Source: Chloroflexota bacterium | GTDB lineage: Bacteria; Chloroflexota; Anaerolineae; Caldilineales; Caldilineaceae | DNA: 25,582 bases | Direction: 5' to 3' | Assembly (NCBI GenBank): GCA_003577005.1 | Contig: QEUW01000215.1 | Coordinates: forward strand, 1 to 25,582 | Position numbers and translations under genes: made by a program | Notes under the pieces: generated by a model | Told to the model about the DNA's origin: nothing | The model's database searches: none | The model's input: only the letters and a program-made list of their open reading frames with translations | In this document: in pieces, positions 1-7,342 of the stretch | How positions within the stretch are numbered: the first letter of the stretch is position 1 | Layout: each line of letters opens with the position of its first letter

Positions 1-66
1 ACGCACGGGCGCACCTCGGCCCGGTCATGCGCCGCCGGACAAATGTCAACAGAACCTAGTCCAGAG

Positions 67-154
67 CGGCGTAAGTAAGCCAATCGTTGCGACGATGGAC
101 GATAGACGATGGTCCATCGTCTATCGTCGGCAAGTTACCAGTCGACTTACGCCG
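67..154. repeat. Heptad-repeat palindrome nested in a 10-bp inverted repeat
   Basis: From 91 to 132 the sequence runs in steps of seven: GACGATG, GACGATA, GACGATG, then GTCCATC, GTCTATC, GTCGGCA. The second half is the reverse complement of the first. Positions 98-112 and 114-128 form 15-bp arms around a single base. An outer perfect inverted repeat, CGGCGTAAGT at 67-76 and ACTTACGCCG at 145-154, encloses this core. The same design, with different words, recurs at 17044-17085 and 25514-25569. No coding potential is convincing here. Function is unknown. Confidence 0.75.
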
Positions 155-170
155 TCATGCACTAGCGCTA

Positions 171-252
171 AGAAACTATCTCAAAATCGGTTGTGGCTCT
201 GGAATGCTCTCGAACATCACCGGTGTGGCACAGAGATTTTGAGATAATTTCT
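171..252. repeat. 82-bp element with 18-bp terminal inverted repeats, beside the methyltransferase stop
   Basis: Positions 171-188 and 235-252 are inverted copies that match at 17 of 18 positions. The one mismatch (176/247) is A-C on the plus strand but becomes a G-U pair in minus-strand RNA. The right arm overlaps the stop codon of the minus-strand methyltransferase gene (251-253), and a short T-rich stretch follows on the minus strand. It could be a long-stem terminator for that gene or a small MITE-like insertion. The sequence alone does not decide. Confidence 0.5.
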
Positions 253-1864
253 AAATGATCGCGACAAAAATTCCTTCATGGCCCAAAAGATCGCTGATGC
301 GGACTGCCACCGTGGTGGACGCCGCAGGCGCCGGAAAGGTGTAGTGGCCGATCACCTGCTCGCTCTTCTTGCGTGGGGCATCGACGATGACGCTGCGAAA
401 AACCTGCCCGTCGTAGGCCGGGTCAATTGCGATGGTATCGATGACGGTGCGCCAGCCACCGGCGGCCAGCGTCGCCGCCCTGGCCGACTGTTCCACCAGC
501 GCCATGACCGCCGCCGAGTGAACAGCCTCAATCACAACTGTGATCATAGCAGGGTTGTCTGTCGGCCTGTCAAACCGCACCTGAGCTTGAATCATGCTGG
601 TCGCCGGCAAGCCTACGTTCGCCATCCGGTACACCGCAAACCCTGGTGGCAACGCTGCCTCAAGATGGTCTAACGCCTGCAGCCGCCGACGAGTGGTCTG
701 CACGGCGCCATAGTTGTTGTCGCACCCGATCCAACGGCGGCCCAGCATCTGCGCCACTGCCAGCGTCGTGCCCGAACCCATAAAACAGTCGAGCACCAGG
801 TCACCTGGATTGGTCGCCGTGGCGATAATGCGTTCGAGCAAGGCTTCGGTCTTTTGCGTCGGGTAACCCAGGTCCTCGCCAGGGGTCACGCCCAAACCAG
901 GGATATCATCCCACACATTGTCGATGGCCCGCTCCACCGCCCACTTGCCACGCCCTAACGCTTTCAAATAGTACTTGACGCCCAGATTGCCGCCGTTCGA
1001 CGCATAGATGCGTTGGGCCGCTTCATCGATCACGACTTCTCCACCGTAGGGGGCATACAACCGCCCCTCGGCATGAAGCGCTTTCAGGCTGGCAAAGCTG
1101 TAGGTCCCTGGGTCCGACGTGCGAAAAAATCCGCGCTCATCGCGCAGATAGGCGCGGGCGACCTCTGCTTCGTGTAGTACGATTTGTTTTTTGGGGGGGT
1201 GCCAGGTCGGCGGCGCCTGGCGGTTGCGGGCGAAAATCTCCAGATAGTGGGCGCTAAAGGGCAAGAAGAAGGCGTTGACCTTTGCCCCACGCGCCACCTG
1301 GCTGCGCCAGATCACGGTGTTCAAATAGTTCTCGCCGCCAAAAACCTCTTGCAAGAGCACACGCAGGTGGTGCGCCTGGCGATGGTCGCAGTGGAGCCAG
1401 AGGCTGCCGTCCTCGGCCAGCAGTTCGCGGAGGAGCGGCAACCGGTCATAGATAAACTGGAGATAGGAGCCATCGCGCCAGCGGTCATGGTATTGCGCCT
1501 GTGCGCCAACCACCGCATCGGCTGCGGTCTGCATGGTAGGGGCCTTGGGCGCACGCATCCGCACTTTGCGCCGATGGATCGTACCCGTATCAAAAGGTGG
1601 GTCGATATAGACTAGCTTGATCTTGCCGCGCAGCCCCCGTTCAAGCAGATAGGCCAACACATCCCGGTTGTCGCCGAAAAAGAGGGCGTTGAAGTCTTGT
1701 GGGGCAGTGGTCGCGCCATCGCTGGCGGGTGTGTCTGCGTATTTGGGCGCAAAATGCTCGATCAACTGCGCCTCGCCCGGTTGCGCCGGGGTAGGAGAGC
1801 GCTTGCCCGGCCAGTGGAGAACAGGCCATTCGTTGGCCGCATGTTGCTTCCGCCGCACCGCCAT
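251..1864 (-). CDS. Beta-class site-specific DNA methyltransferase (type III Mod-like), orphan
   Basis: Predicted S-adenosylmethionine-dependent DNA methyltransferase of 537 aa. Catalytic motif IV (DPPF, residues 88-91) comes before the SAM-binding motif I (FMGSGT, 361-366), which is the beta-class order of type III Mod subunits and related adenine or N4-cytosine enzymes. The long stretch between them would hold the target recognition region, and GYPTQKTE (333-340) precedes motif I as is usual in Mod proteins. The frame is open up to 1915, but I choose the ATG at 1862-1864 because it overlaps the trmB stop codon as TAATG, a typical coupling arrangement. No Res or other restriction gene is nearby, so it looks like an orphan methyltransferase. 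In the coding strand there is a C7 run followed directly by A6 (1199-1187) within the presumed recognition region, a possible slippage site. The recognised base is unknown. Confidence 0.88.
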   Translation of the reverse strand: MAVRRKQHAANEWPVLHWPGKRSPTPAQPGEAQLIEHFAPKYADTPASDGATTAPQDFNALFFGDNRDVLAYLLERGLRGKIKLVYIDPPFDTGTIHRRKVRMRAPKAPTMQTAADAVVGAQAQYHDRWRDGSYLQFIYDRLPLLRELLAEDGSLWLHCDHRQAHHLRVLLQEVFGGENYLNTVIWRSQVARGAKVNAFFLPFSAHYLEIFARNRQAPPTWHPPKKQIVLHEAEVARAYLRDERGFFRTSDPGTYSFASLKALHAEGRLYAPYGGEVVIDEAAQRIYASNGGNLGVKYYLKALGRGKWAVERAIDNVWDDIPGLGVTPGEDLGYPTQKTEALLERIIATATNPGDLVLDCFMGSGTTLAVAQMLGRRWIGCDNNYGAVQTTRRRLQALDHLEAALPPGFAVYRMANVGLPATSMIQAQVRFDRPTDNPAMITVVIEAVHSAAVMALVEQSARAATLAAGGWRTVIDTIAIDPAYDGQVFRSVIVDAPRKKSEQVIGHYTFPAPAASTTVAVRISDLLGHEGIFVAII

Positions 1865-2730
1865 TAGACTGCTGCCTCGGTTGTAAATGGGCGGCGGACA
1901 AAGTAATAGGTCCACACGGGGAGATTATGTTGCCGGCACCAGAATTCGCGCTGCGTCGGCACGTGTTCGCCGATGCGCGCCGCCTGCGCCGGGTCGTGCG
2001 GTGAAAAGGCCGGATGGTTTTCCACCAGGTAGCGCACTAGTTCGCCATACTCCTGTACATCGCTTTTGAAAAAGAGCAGCCCACCAGGCTGCAGCTTGGC
2101 CGCCAGCAGATCGACAAAAGGAGGGGAAAAGAGACGTTTCACCCGGTGTTGCTCCTTCCACCACGGGTCGGGAAAGAGAATGTGAACTATCTCAACCCGC
2201 CTATCGGGAATCACGCGCGGCAGGTTGAAGCGGCAATCGTCATCGCTCAGCCACAGATTGTCGATGCCAAAACGCTCGATGCGTTGCAGACAGAGACGTG
2301 TGGCTTTAGTCTTGGTCTCGTAGCCGATCAAGAGCCGCTCAGGATGGCGTAAAGCCCGGTCAAGCAGAAAGTCACCACGGCCAAAGCCGATTTCGATCTC
2401 CAACGGGCGAGCGGTCGCCAGTTCGGCGCGCAGCCGGGCGCCGTTGTCGCCGCGCGGGTCATCCAGCGCCAGCGCCCGGAAGAAGGGCTGGTTGACCCCC
2501 CAATCGGGCAGGCGGTCGGCATTGGGCCGGTGGCGTGGGTCGCCGCCGATGAGGCCCTTGCCGGCTGCCCAATCGGCATACGCCTGGCGGCGCTCCTCCT
2601 CGCTCAACTCTTCCCAGGTAAAATCCATCCGCCCCTGGGTAAAGCCGGTTGCGTGGTAGTCGAGCAGAGGTTGATCGGGTGCCCGTCTGGCTCTTGCTGA
2701 GCTCTCTTTGTTCGTCGTTGTGTTCACCAC
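1864..2730 (-). CDS. trmB: tRNA (guanine-N7-)-methyltransferase TrmB
   Basis: Methylates N7 of guanine 46 in the variable loop of tRNAs, using S-adenosylmethionine. Diagnostic motifs are the SAM loop EIGFGRGDF (113-121), GYETK (136-140), and FPDPWWK (186-192), followed by [12 protein letters not shown] and a PGG turn before FKSD. The SAM motif lies about 45 residues later than in the E. coli enzyme (recalled length about 240 aa), so the N-terminus is extended. The chosen start is a GTG at 2730 without a clear ribosome binding site. An ATG at 2628 (residue 35) is a possible alternative and would give 254 aa. The stop codon overlaps the methyltransferase start by one base (TAATG), so the two are probably translationally coupled. 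Function is very secure; the start is not. Confidence 0.93.
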   Translation of the reverse strand: MVNTTTNKESSARARRAPDQPLLDYHATGFTQGRMDFTWEELSEEERRQAYADWAAGKGLIGGDPRHRPNADRLPDWGVNQPFFRALALDDPRGDNGARLRAELATARPLEIEIGFGRGDFLLDRALRHPERLLIGYETKTKATRLCLQRIERFGIDNLWLSDDDCRFNLPRVIPDRRVEIVHILFPDPWWKEQHRVKRLFSPPFVDLLAAKLQPGGLLFFKSDVQEYGELVRYLVENHPAFSPHDPAQAARIGEHVPTQREFWCRQHNLPVWTYYFVRRPFTTEAAV

Positions 2731-2813
2731 AATAGGTTAAGGCGGGGCTCTAGATTTCAAACTTATGATCTGGATAAGCCGAAAAATTACGAGTTGGTGC
2801 TTGCCGCTCCGGG

Positions 2814-3644
2814 TCAAACACGAATCAGCGCCGCCACCAAGTTAAAATAACGGGCAGCATATGGCGCAATCTCTGTTGGCGGGCGCCCCCCTTGTGCCGT
2901 TACATGCGGCGCCAGATCTTCCATTGCGGCGGCGAGCCGGCGCAGGTAATCGATACGCAATAGTGGCTCCTCCGGTGGTGGTGATTGGTCTATCCCTTCC
3001 GGCAAGGTGACATCGGCAAAACGCGCCACCTGTTGCAACGAACCCACTGGTGGCGCCAGCACTTCCTCTCTGGGTGAGCGGGCAATGTACTTGGCCGTGA
3101 TCAGCAGCATCGCCCAAAACATATTGGCCTCCTGCGTCGCCACCTCCTCCGGCGGGCGTGGCGGGACGGGCTGGTAGGTGAAGTGGGCCGGCGTTTCCTG
3201 TTTGGGCAGCCCGGCGCGGTCGAACAAAACCTTTGTTTCGCTTGGGATAGCGGCGACGGACCGGCGCACCCAATACCAGTCTATCTGGTGTGGGCCATCA
3301 TCGCCGGGGTAGAGCGCCATATTATAGACGCCGCCCGGCGGCCAGTTTTGCGGCGCTTCGAGGATAAGCAACGGTTCCCCCAGTTGGGCCATAAAGGCAG
3401 GGCGGTTGGCCACAATCTCGTCGTGATACTCGTCGGCGGTGACCACAAAGAGGTCAATGTCGCTGAGTTCGTCGGCATCGCCGCGGCCGAGCGAGCCAAA
3501 GAGCCATGCCGCCACCACGCGTTGATCCGCATTGAGCACACTTTGCGCCTGTACTAACAAACGGTCACGTTCATGTTCAAAGTGCCGCAGACGCGTGCGC
3601 AGGTACGGGTCTGTATCGTTGTGCCGCAGGACTGATTTAGCCAT
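2814..3644 (-). CDS. Nucleotidyltransferase-fold protein (pol beta superfamily, ANT-like)
   Basis: A 276-aa protein with the pol-beta-superfamily metal site [16 protein letters not shown] (50-65), the GSxxRG...SDxD pattern of aminoglycoside and other small-molecule nucleotidyltransferases. A later QIDWYW (about 122-127) may supply the third carboxylate. The C-terminal half is helical and proline-rich, with no second family I can name. I take the ATG at 3644, which overlaps the end of thrC by 8 bases (ATGGCTAA). An ATG at 3662 would add six residues, and neither has a strong Shine-Dalgarno. The overlap suggests co-transcription with thrC. The substrate cannot be told: drug modification is possible, but the context is housekeeping, not a resistance cassette. 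Confidence 0.8.
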   Translation of the reverse strand: MAKSVLRHNDTDPYLRTRLRHFEHERDRLLVQAQSVLNADQRVVAAWLFGSLGRGDADELSDIDLFVVTADEYHDEIVANRPAFMAQLGEPLLILEAPQNWPPGGVYNMALYPGDDGPHQIDWYWVRRSVAAIPSETKVLFDRAGLPKQETPAHFTYQPVPPRPPEEVATQEANMFWAMLLITAKYIARSPREEVLAPPVGSLQQVARFADVTLPEGIDQSPPPEEPLLRIDYLRRLAAAMEDLAPHVTAQGGRPPTEIAPYAARYFNLVAALIRV

Positions 3645-5031
3645 TTCGGGCCGCCGATTCATCCAACCTGCGGGCAATGGTCTCGTTGACAATCCGGGCG
3701 TCGGCTGGCAGATAGACGGGTGGATTGGCAAGCTGGCTCTCGACTTCGTCCAGGCTGCCCTCGTGATAGCCCACCTTAAAGCCGGTAAACTTTAGCCCGT
3801 GCGCCGTGCTGATCACCACGACCCGGTCAGACGATCCGATTACGCCCCGGTTGACCAGCTTGAAAAGAACCGCAAGCGCTACCCCCGTGTGCGGACAGGT
3901 ATACATGCCGGTCAGGTCGGCCAGGGCAGCAGCATGGGCCAGCTCGTGTTCGCTGGCCTGTTCGACGATGCCGTCGGTCATCTGCACGGCCTGCACCGCC
4001 TTTTCGTAGCTCACCGGGTCGCCGATCTGGATGGCCGAAGCCAGCGTCTTGCCGGCAGCCAGCCGTTTCTTTTCTTGAAACCCGGCCAGATAACTCTGAT
4101 AGAACGGGTTGGCCTTTTCCGCCTGCGCCGCTACCAGCCGTGGCAGCTTGTCGATAAGACCCAGGTCGAGCAGCAGCTTGAGTCCTTTATAGAGCGCGCT
4201 GATGTTGCCCAGGTTGCCAACGGGAATGACGATCCAGTCGGGCACCTCCCAGTCGAACTGGCGCACGATCTCGATTGCGACCGTCTTTTGTCCTTCGACC
4301 CGGATGCTGTTCATCGAGTTCGCCAGATAGATGCGGTTGTCCTGCGTCACCTCTTGCACAATGCGCATACAGCCGTCGAAGTCGGTGTCCAGTGCCAGGA
4401 CGTGGGCGCCGTTGGCGACGGGCTGGATCAGCTGTGCGGTGCTCACCTTGCCCGCCGGCAAAAAGATGATGGCCGGGATGCCAGCGCAGGCGGCGTAGGC
4501 GGCCAGCGCTGCACTGGTGTCGCCGGTGCTGGCGCAGGCCACCGCCTGGGGCGCAACCCGGCCTGGTCCGGCGTCGGCCATCATCTGTTTGACGACGCTG
4601 ACCAGCACAGTCATGCCCAGGTCTTTGAAGCTGCCGGTATGGCTGTTGCCACAGAGCTTGACCCACAGGTCGGCGACGCCGATCTGCTTGCCCAGCCGCT
4701 CGGCCCAGTAGAGATTGGTGTTGCCCTCGTACATGCTGACCACATTTTCGTCGCGCACATCGGGCGCCACCCACTCGCGCATCCCCCACACGCCGCTGCC
4801 GTAGGGCCAGGTCGTCGCGCCGACGCGACTGTCGATCAGCCGGCGCCATTCGTCTGCGCTGCGCTGGCGCAAGGCCGGCAGATCGTGCTGCACCTCTAGC
4901 AGCCCCCCACAGGTGGGGCAAGTGTAGATGACCTCATAGAGCGAATATTCGCCCGGACAGCCGCGAAAACAACGAAATGCGGCGCGATAGGGCACAGCCG
5001 TAGCCGCACGTGCATCGGTTAACGTGGTCAT
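3637..5031 (-). CDS. thrC: Threonine synthase with N-terminal zinc ribbon
   Basis: PLP-dependent enzyme that converts O-phosphohomoserine to threonine, the last step of threonine synthesis. The 464-aa product has the PLP-lysine motif GSFKD (Lys136) within [10 protein letters not shown], which is preceded by SMYEGNTNL, the substrate-side loop. A zinc-ribbon-like pair, C21-x3-C25 and C38-x2-C41, sits at the N-terminus, as in the longer archaeal/actinobacterial/Chloroflexota-type ThrC. Downstream are a glycine-rich phosphate loop region ([10 protein letters not shown]) and the [12 protein letters not shown] segment. The frame is open to 5274, but the ATG at 5031 is chosen because it has AAGGG about 9 nt upstream and begins just before conserved sequence. 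A promoter candidate lies at 5134-5163. It is the first gene of the probable thrC-NTase-trmB-methyltransferase operon. Confidence 0.93.
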   Translation of the reverse strand: MTTLTDARAATAVPYRAAFRCFRGCPGEYSLYEVIYTCPTCGGLLEVQHDLPALRQRSADEWRRLIDSRVGATTWPYGSGVWGMREWVAPDVRDENVVSMYEGNTNLYWAERLGKQIGVADLWVKLCGNSHTGSFKDLGMTVLVSVVKQMMADAGPGRVAPQAVACASTGDTSAALAAYAACAGIPAIIFLPAGKVSTAQLIQPVANGAHVLALDTDFDGCMRIVQEVTQDNRIYLANSMNSIRVEGQKTVAIEIVRQFDWEVPDWIVIPVGNLGNISALYKGLKLLLDLGLIDKLPRLVAAQAEKANPFYQSYLAGFQEKKRLAAGKTLASAIQIGDPVSYEKAVQAVQMTDGIVEQASEHELAHAAALADLTGMYTCPHTGVALAVLFKLVNRGVIGSSDRVVVISTAHGLKFTGFKVGYHEGSLDEVESQLANPPVYLPADARIVNETIARRLDESAARNG

Positions 5032-5133
5032 ACTTCTACCCTTGGCATGGATTTGTCGGTTCGTGTGATAACCTGACCCAAAGACGTGTAATGGTCGGGC
5101 GCAAATCCTTCTCTCGTCAAACCGCCGGGTAAA

Positions 5134-5163
5134 AGTATGCGTTGGCAACGGGTGCAATGTCAA
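5134..5163 (-). promoter_or_regulatory. Sigma-70-like promoter for thrC
   Basis: On the minus strand there is a perfect TTGACA (5163-5158) and, after an 18-bp spacer, CATACT (5139-5134), which matches 4 of 6 positions of TATAAT. Transcription would start near 5127, giving a leader of roughly 95 nt before the thrC ATG. No T-box or other riboswitch is recognised in that leader. Confidence 0.5.
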
Positions 5164-5249
5164 ATTGTCTGGCGGATAGCCAACAATTCCAAAGTTGAAA
5201 GCGATGGAGCGCGGGTTTGGCGGTTGAGGCGGGTATAGGCTCCTCTCGG

Positions 5250-5285
5250 CAACAACAAAGACGAGGACAGCCACAGCTGTCCTCG
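5250..5285 (-). terminator. Intrinsic terminator of the first exoprotein gene
   Basis: A perfect 10-bp stem, CGAGGACAGC (5262-5271) with GCTGTCCTCG (5276-5285), has a 4-nt loop. Read on the minus strand it is followed by the T-rich tract TCTTTGTTGTT. It lies about 90 bp after the stop codon of the 5375-6982 gene and separates it from the thrC promoter. Confidence 0.75.
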
Positions 5286-5374
5286 CGGGTAACGGTCGGC
5301 TATCACAGAATCAACTGGCTGCTCTCACCAGGCTGGGACAGTCTGGCGGAGGTTCGGGCCGATGTTGCCGTCCC

Positions 5375-6982
5375 TCAATTCCGTGTAATGGGCAAGAAGA
5401 CCCGATGGGCAAAGCCTGTCTCGTTCAATTCTTCGGGCTGAGGCGAGGCGTACCCTTCGCCCCAAATGCGGGCTGCACGGACACCCGTCGTAGGCGCCAG
5501 ACAGGTGTAGAGCAACCCGATCGAATCATTGGCGTAGAAGCTCCAGTCGGCCTCAAATGGGATGTCAAGAACCAGTTCCTGCACCATCATCTGGTTGTCG
5601 ATGGTCTGATAGGGGTTGGCCGTATCGCCATCGGCGATCCAGGCGTTGACCCGGTTATCGTCGTCGTCGTCGATCACTACAGCACCCATGGTGATACCCG
5701 GCCCGATCCGGCCGATGGGAAAGGCCCCATGGAGCGCCTGCGGGAACTGGCAATCCCCGGCGCAGGCCCACACACGCTCCCTTGACGATTGCGCTGTATA
5801 GTGTTGCTGATCGCCAACCGCCACACCCGGCTCCACCACAAAGCGGAAGGGGCTAAATCGCTTCACCACAAAGAGGTCGTAGCCAGCAGGCAAGATGTAG
5901 GAGCCGCTGCCCTCGCCCAGGTAAGTGACCTTTGGCAGTTCGAGCACACCGTACAGGTCAACCGGACAGACAGTGGTGATGGGAATACCGTAGTAATGAC
6001 TAGGATCAGTATCGGTCACCGGGATGGTTGGGTCGGCTGGTGTCTGCGCTGTTACAGTTGCCATATTTGCGTATTGGCCCAGACGCGCCACGCCCTCCAA
6101 TGTGCAGGTCATGCTTTCGCCTACCGCCAATGTCGTCTGTGGACAGCGGACCGTTCCCTCTTCGTCATCTACCAGTTGCACATCGACCAGCGGTGTGTCG
6201 CCCGTGTTGCGGATGACGTAGGTCCATGTAACCTTTTCGTCTACCGGGATCAGGGGCCCAGTAGCCAGGTCAGCATCTTCGCCATTCGTCGCCTTTTCCA
6301 GGTCAATGGCCGGGTTGAGCGCCGCCTGAAAGATGTACTTCACGGTGATAGTGGCCGAGGCGGCGGTGTCGTAGACAAGCGAAAGATTGCCGCCACCTTG
6401 CCCGCTTACGCTGCCGCTTGCCTTCACAGTCATCTGGATCTGGCCGGGGCCGCTAAAGAGGGCCAACTCTTCCGGCGTGTCGAGCACGGTGGTTTCGGCC
6501 AGGTCAGCTGCAACCAATTGCGGAAAGACGCCACCGGACAGGCCGCTGTAGTCAAGCGCGCCATCGAACGGAGCCAACAGGATTGAGCGAGAGGTGCGCG
6601 GGTTTGCGCTAGCCAGCGTAACGCCATCGGGCCCAATCAATTCAAGCCAGCCGGCCATCTCGGTCGTGACCAATGTCTCACTGGCGTCGAGGCTTTCGAA
6701 ACGCACCGAGCCTTCCAACCGGCTGGAGAAGGAGATCTCCACGCGTTGGAGCGCCCCCAGTTGCGTGTTGAACTTTGGCACAGCCACCGGGCTGACGAAG
6801 TCAGTCGCAGTCAAGGGTATCTCGCGCGTGATGATGTTATCGGCGGCCTTTGCTGCGGTAGCCGGCGAGAGCGCGAAGAGCCAGATGCCGACAGCTGTAC
6901 CGAAGAAGTACAGCCAGACCGATCGGGTCACACGGCGCTCCGTCCCCACTGATTGCATAAGCGGTCTTATCATGCTGCTCAT
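5375..6982 (-). CDS. Secreted choice-of-anchor-E/DUF11-like protein with unrecognised C-terminal domain (exoprotein 1)
   Basis: A 535-aa predicted exported protein. The start at 6982 is fixed by AAGGAG 7 nt upstream; the frame is open to 7093. A basic n-region and hydrophobic core (about residues 20-40) with an ATAAKA-like cleavage region form a signal peptide. Residues about 48-245 resemble the choice-of-anchor E domain, which includes FNTQLGALQRVEISF and the GSVSGQGGGNLSL stretch. One DUF11-like beta-sandwich domain (about 248-350) starts with IDLEKATNGEDAD and contains WTYVIRNTG. The last ~180 residues form a domain I cannot name, with RVWACAGDC, PGITMGAVVIDDDDDNRVN and IPFEADWSFYANDS, also found in exoprotein 3. 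The protein ends in RVFLPITRN. No transmembrane anchor, LPXTG or PEP-CTERM is present. Probable cell-surface or matrix protein; the role is unknown. Confidence 0.85.
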   Translation of the reverse strand: MSSMIRPLMQSVGTERRVTRSVWLYFFGTAVGIWLFALSPATAAKAADNIITREIPLTATDFVSPVAVPKFNTQLGALQRVEISFSSRLEGSVRFESLDASETLVTTEMAGWLELIGPDGVTLASANPRTSRSILLAPFDGALDYSGLSGGVFPQLVAADLAETTVLDTPEELALFSGPGQIQMTVKASGSVSGQGGGNLSLVYDTAASATITVKYIFQAALNPAIDLEKATNGEDADLATGPLIPVDEKVTWTYVIRNTGDTPLVDVQLVDDEEGTVRCPQTTLAVGESMTCTLEGVARLGQYANMATVTAQTPADPTIPVTDTDPSHYYGIPITTVCPVDLYGVLELPKVTYLGEGSGSYILPAGYDLFVVKRFSPFRFVVEPGVAVGDQQHYTAQSSRERVWACAGDCQFPQALHGAFPIGRIGPGITMGAVVIDDDDDNRVNAWIADGDTANPYQTIDNQMMVQELVLDIPFEADWSFYANDSIGLLYTCLAPTTGVRAARIWGEGYASPQPEELNETGFAHRVFLPITRN

Positions 6983-7267
6983 TGTTACGCTCCTTATGTT
7001 ACGCTTTCCATTACAGTGTTTATAAACTCTATTGCACCTTCTTGAGCCTCCCGGCAGGAAGAGCAAGCTAACAACCGGGGGTCTATCGTACAATATACGA
7101 ATATGCTACGACATTTATACGTCTTGCCGTTGTCATTCTGTCATCCTCTTGACGTATCTAATACGTAAATCGTTCCCCGATATGTAAATCCTTCGATTGA
7201 GCAAGATATTGGCCGGGAATAGATAAAAGGATGTACCCCTTTTCTGCTTGTTGGGGGACCGGTCAAA

Positions 7268-7319
7268 AGATAGCTAGAATGCAACGACCCCAGCTGTTCC
7301 AAAACAGCCGGGGTCGTTG
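7268..7319 (-). terminator. Intrinsic terminator of the repeat exoprotein gene
   Basis: Arms 7282-7298 and 7303-7319 form a 17-bp stem with a 4-nt loop. The only irregular pair (7292/7309) is A-C on the plus strand but G-U in minus-strand RNA, so the stem is complete only in the transcript of the minus-strand gene ending at 7343. It is followed by a moderately T-rich stretch (CATTCTAGCTATCTTTTG). Confidence 0.7.
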
Positions 7320-7342
7320 GGGGCCTGTGCGAGTTTGCGATA

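Noticed and set aside
1..78. A possible gene end on the plus strand stopping at 76-78
   Set aside because: Twenty-five open codons without any recognisable family and no way to see upstream; not enough to call.
2762..2778. CTTAT/ATAAG hairpin between the nucleotidyltransferase gene and trmB
   Set aside because: Only five AT-rich base pairs with a 7-nt loop; too weak to call a terminator, and the genes may be co-transcribed.
3799..4899. A 366-codon open frame on the plus strand
   Set aside because: It lies entirely antisense to threonine synthase, has no recognisable motif, and its codon pattern mirrors the real gene. Long antisense frames are common in GC-rich DNA.
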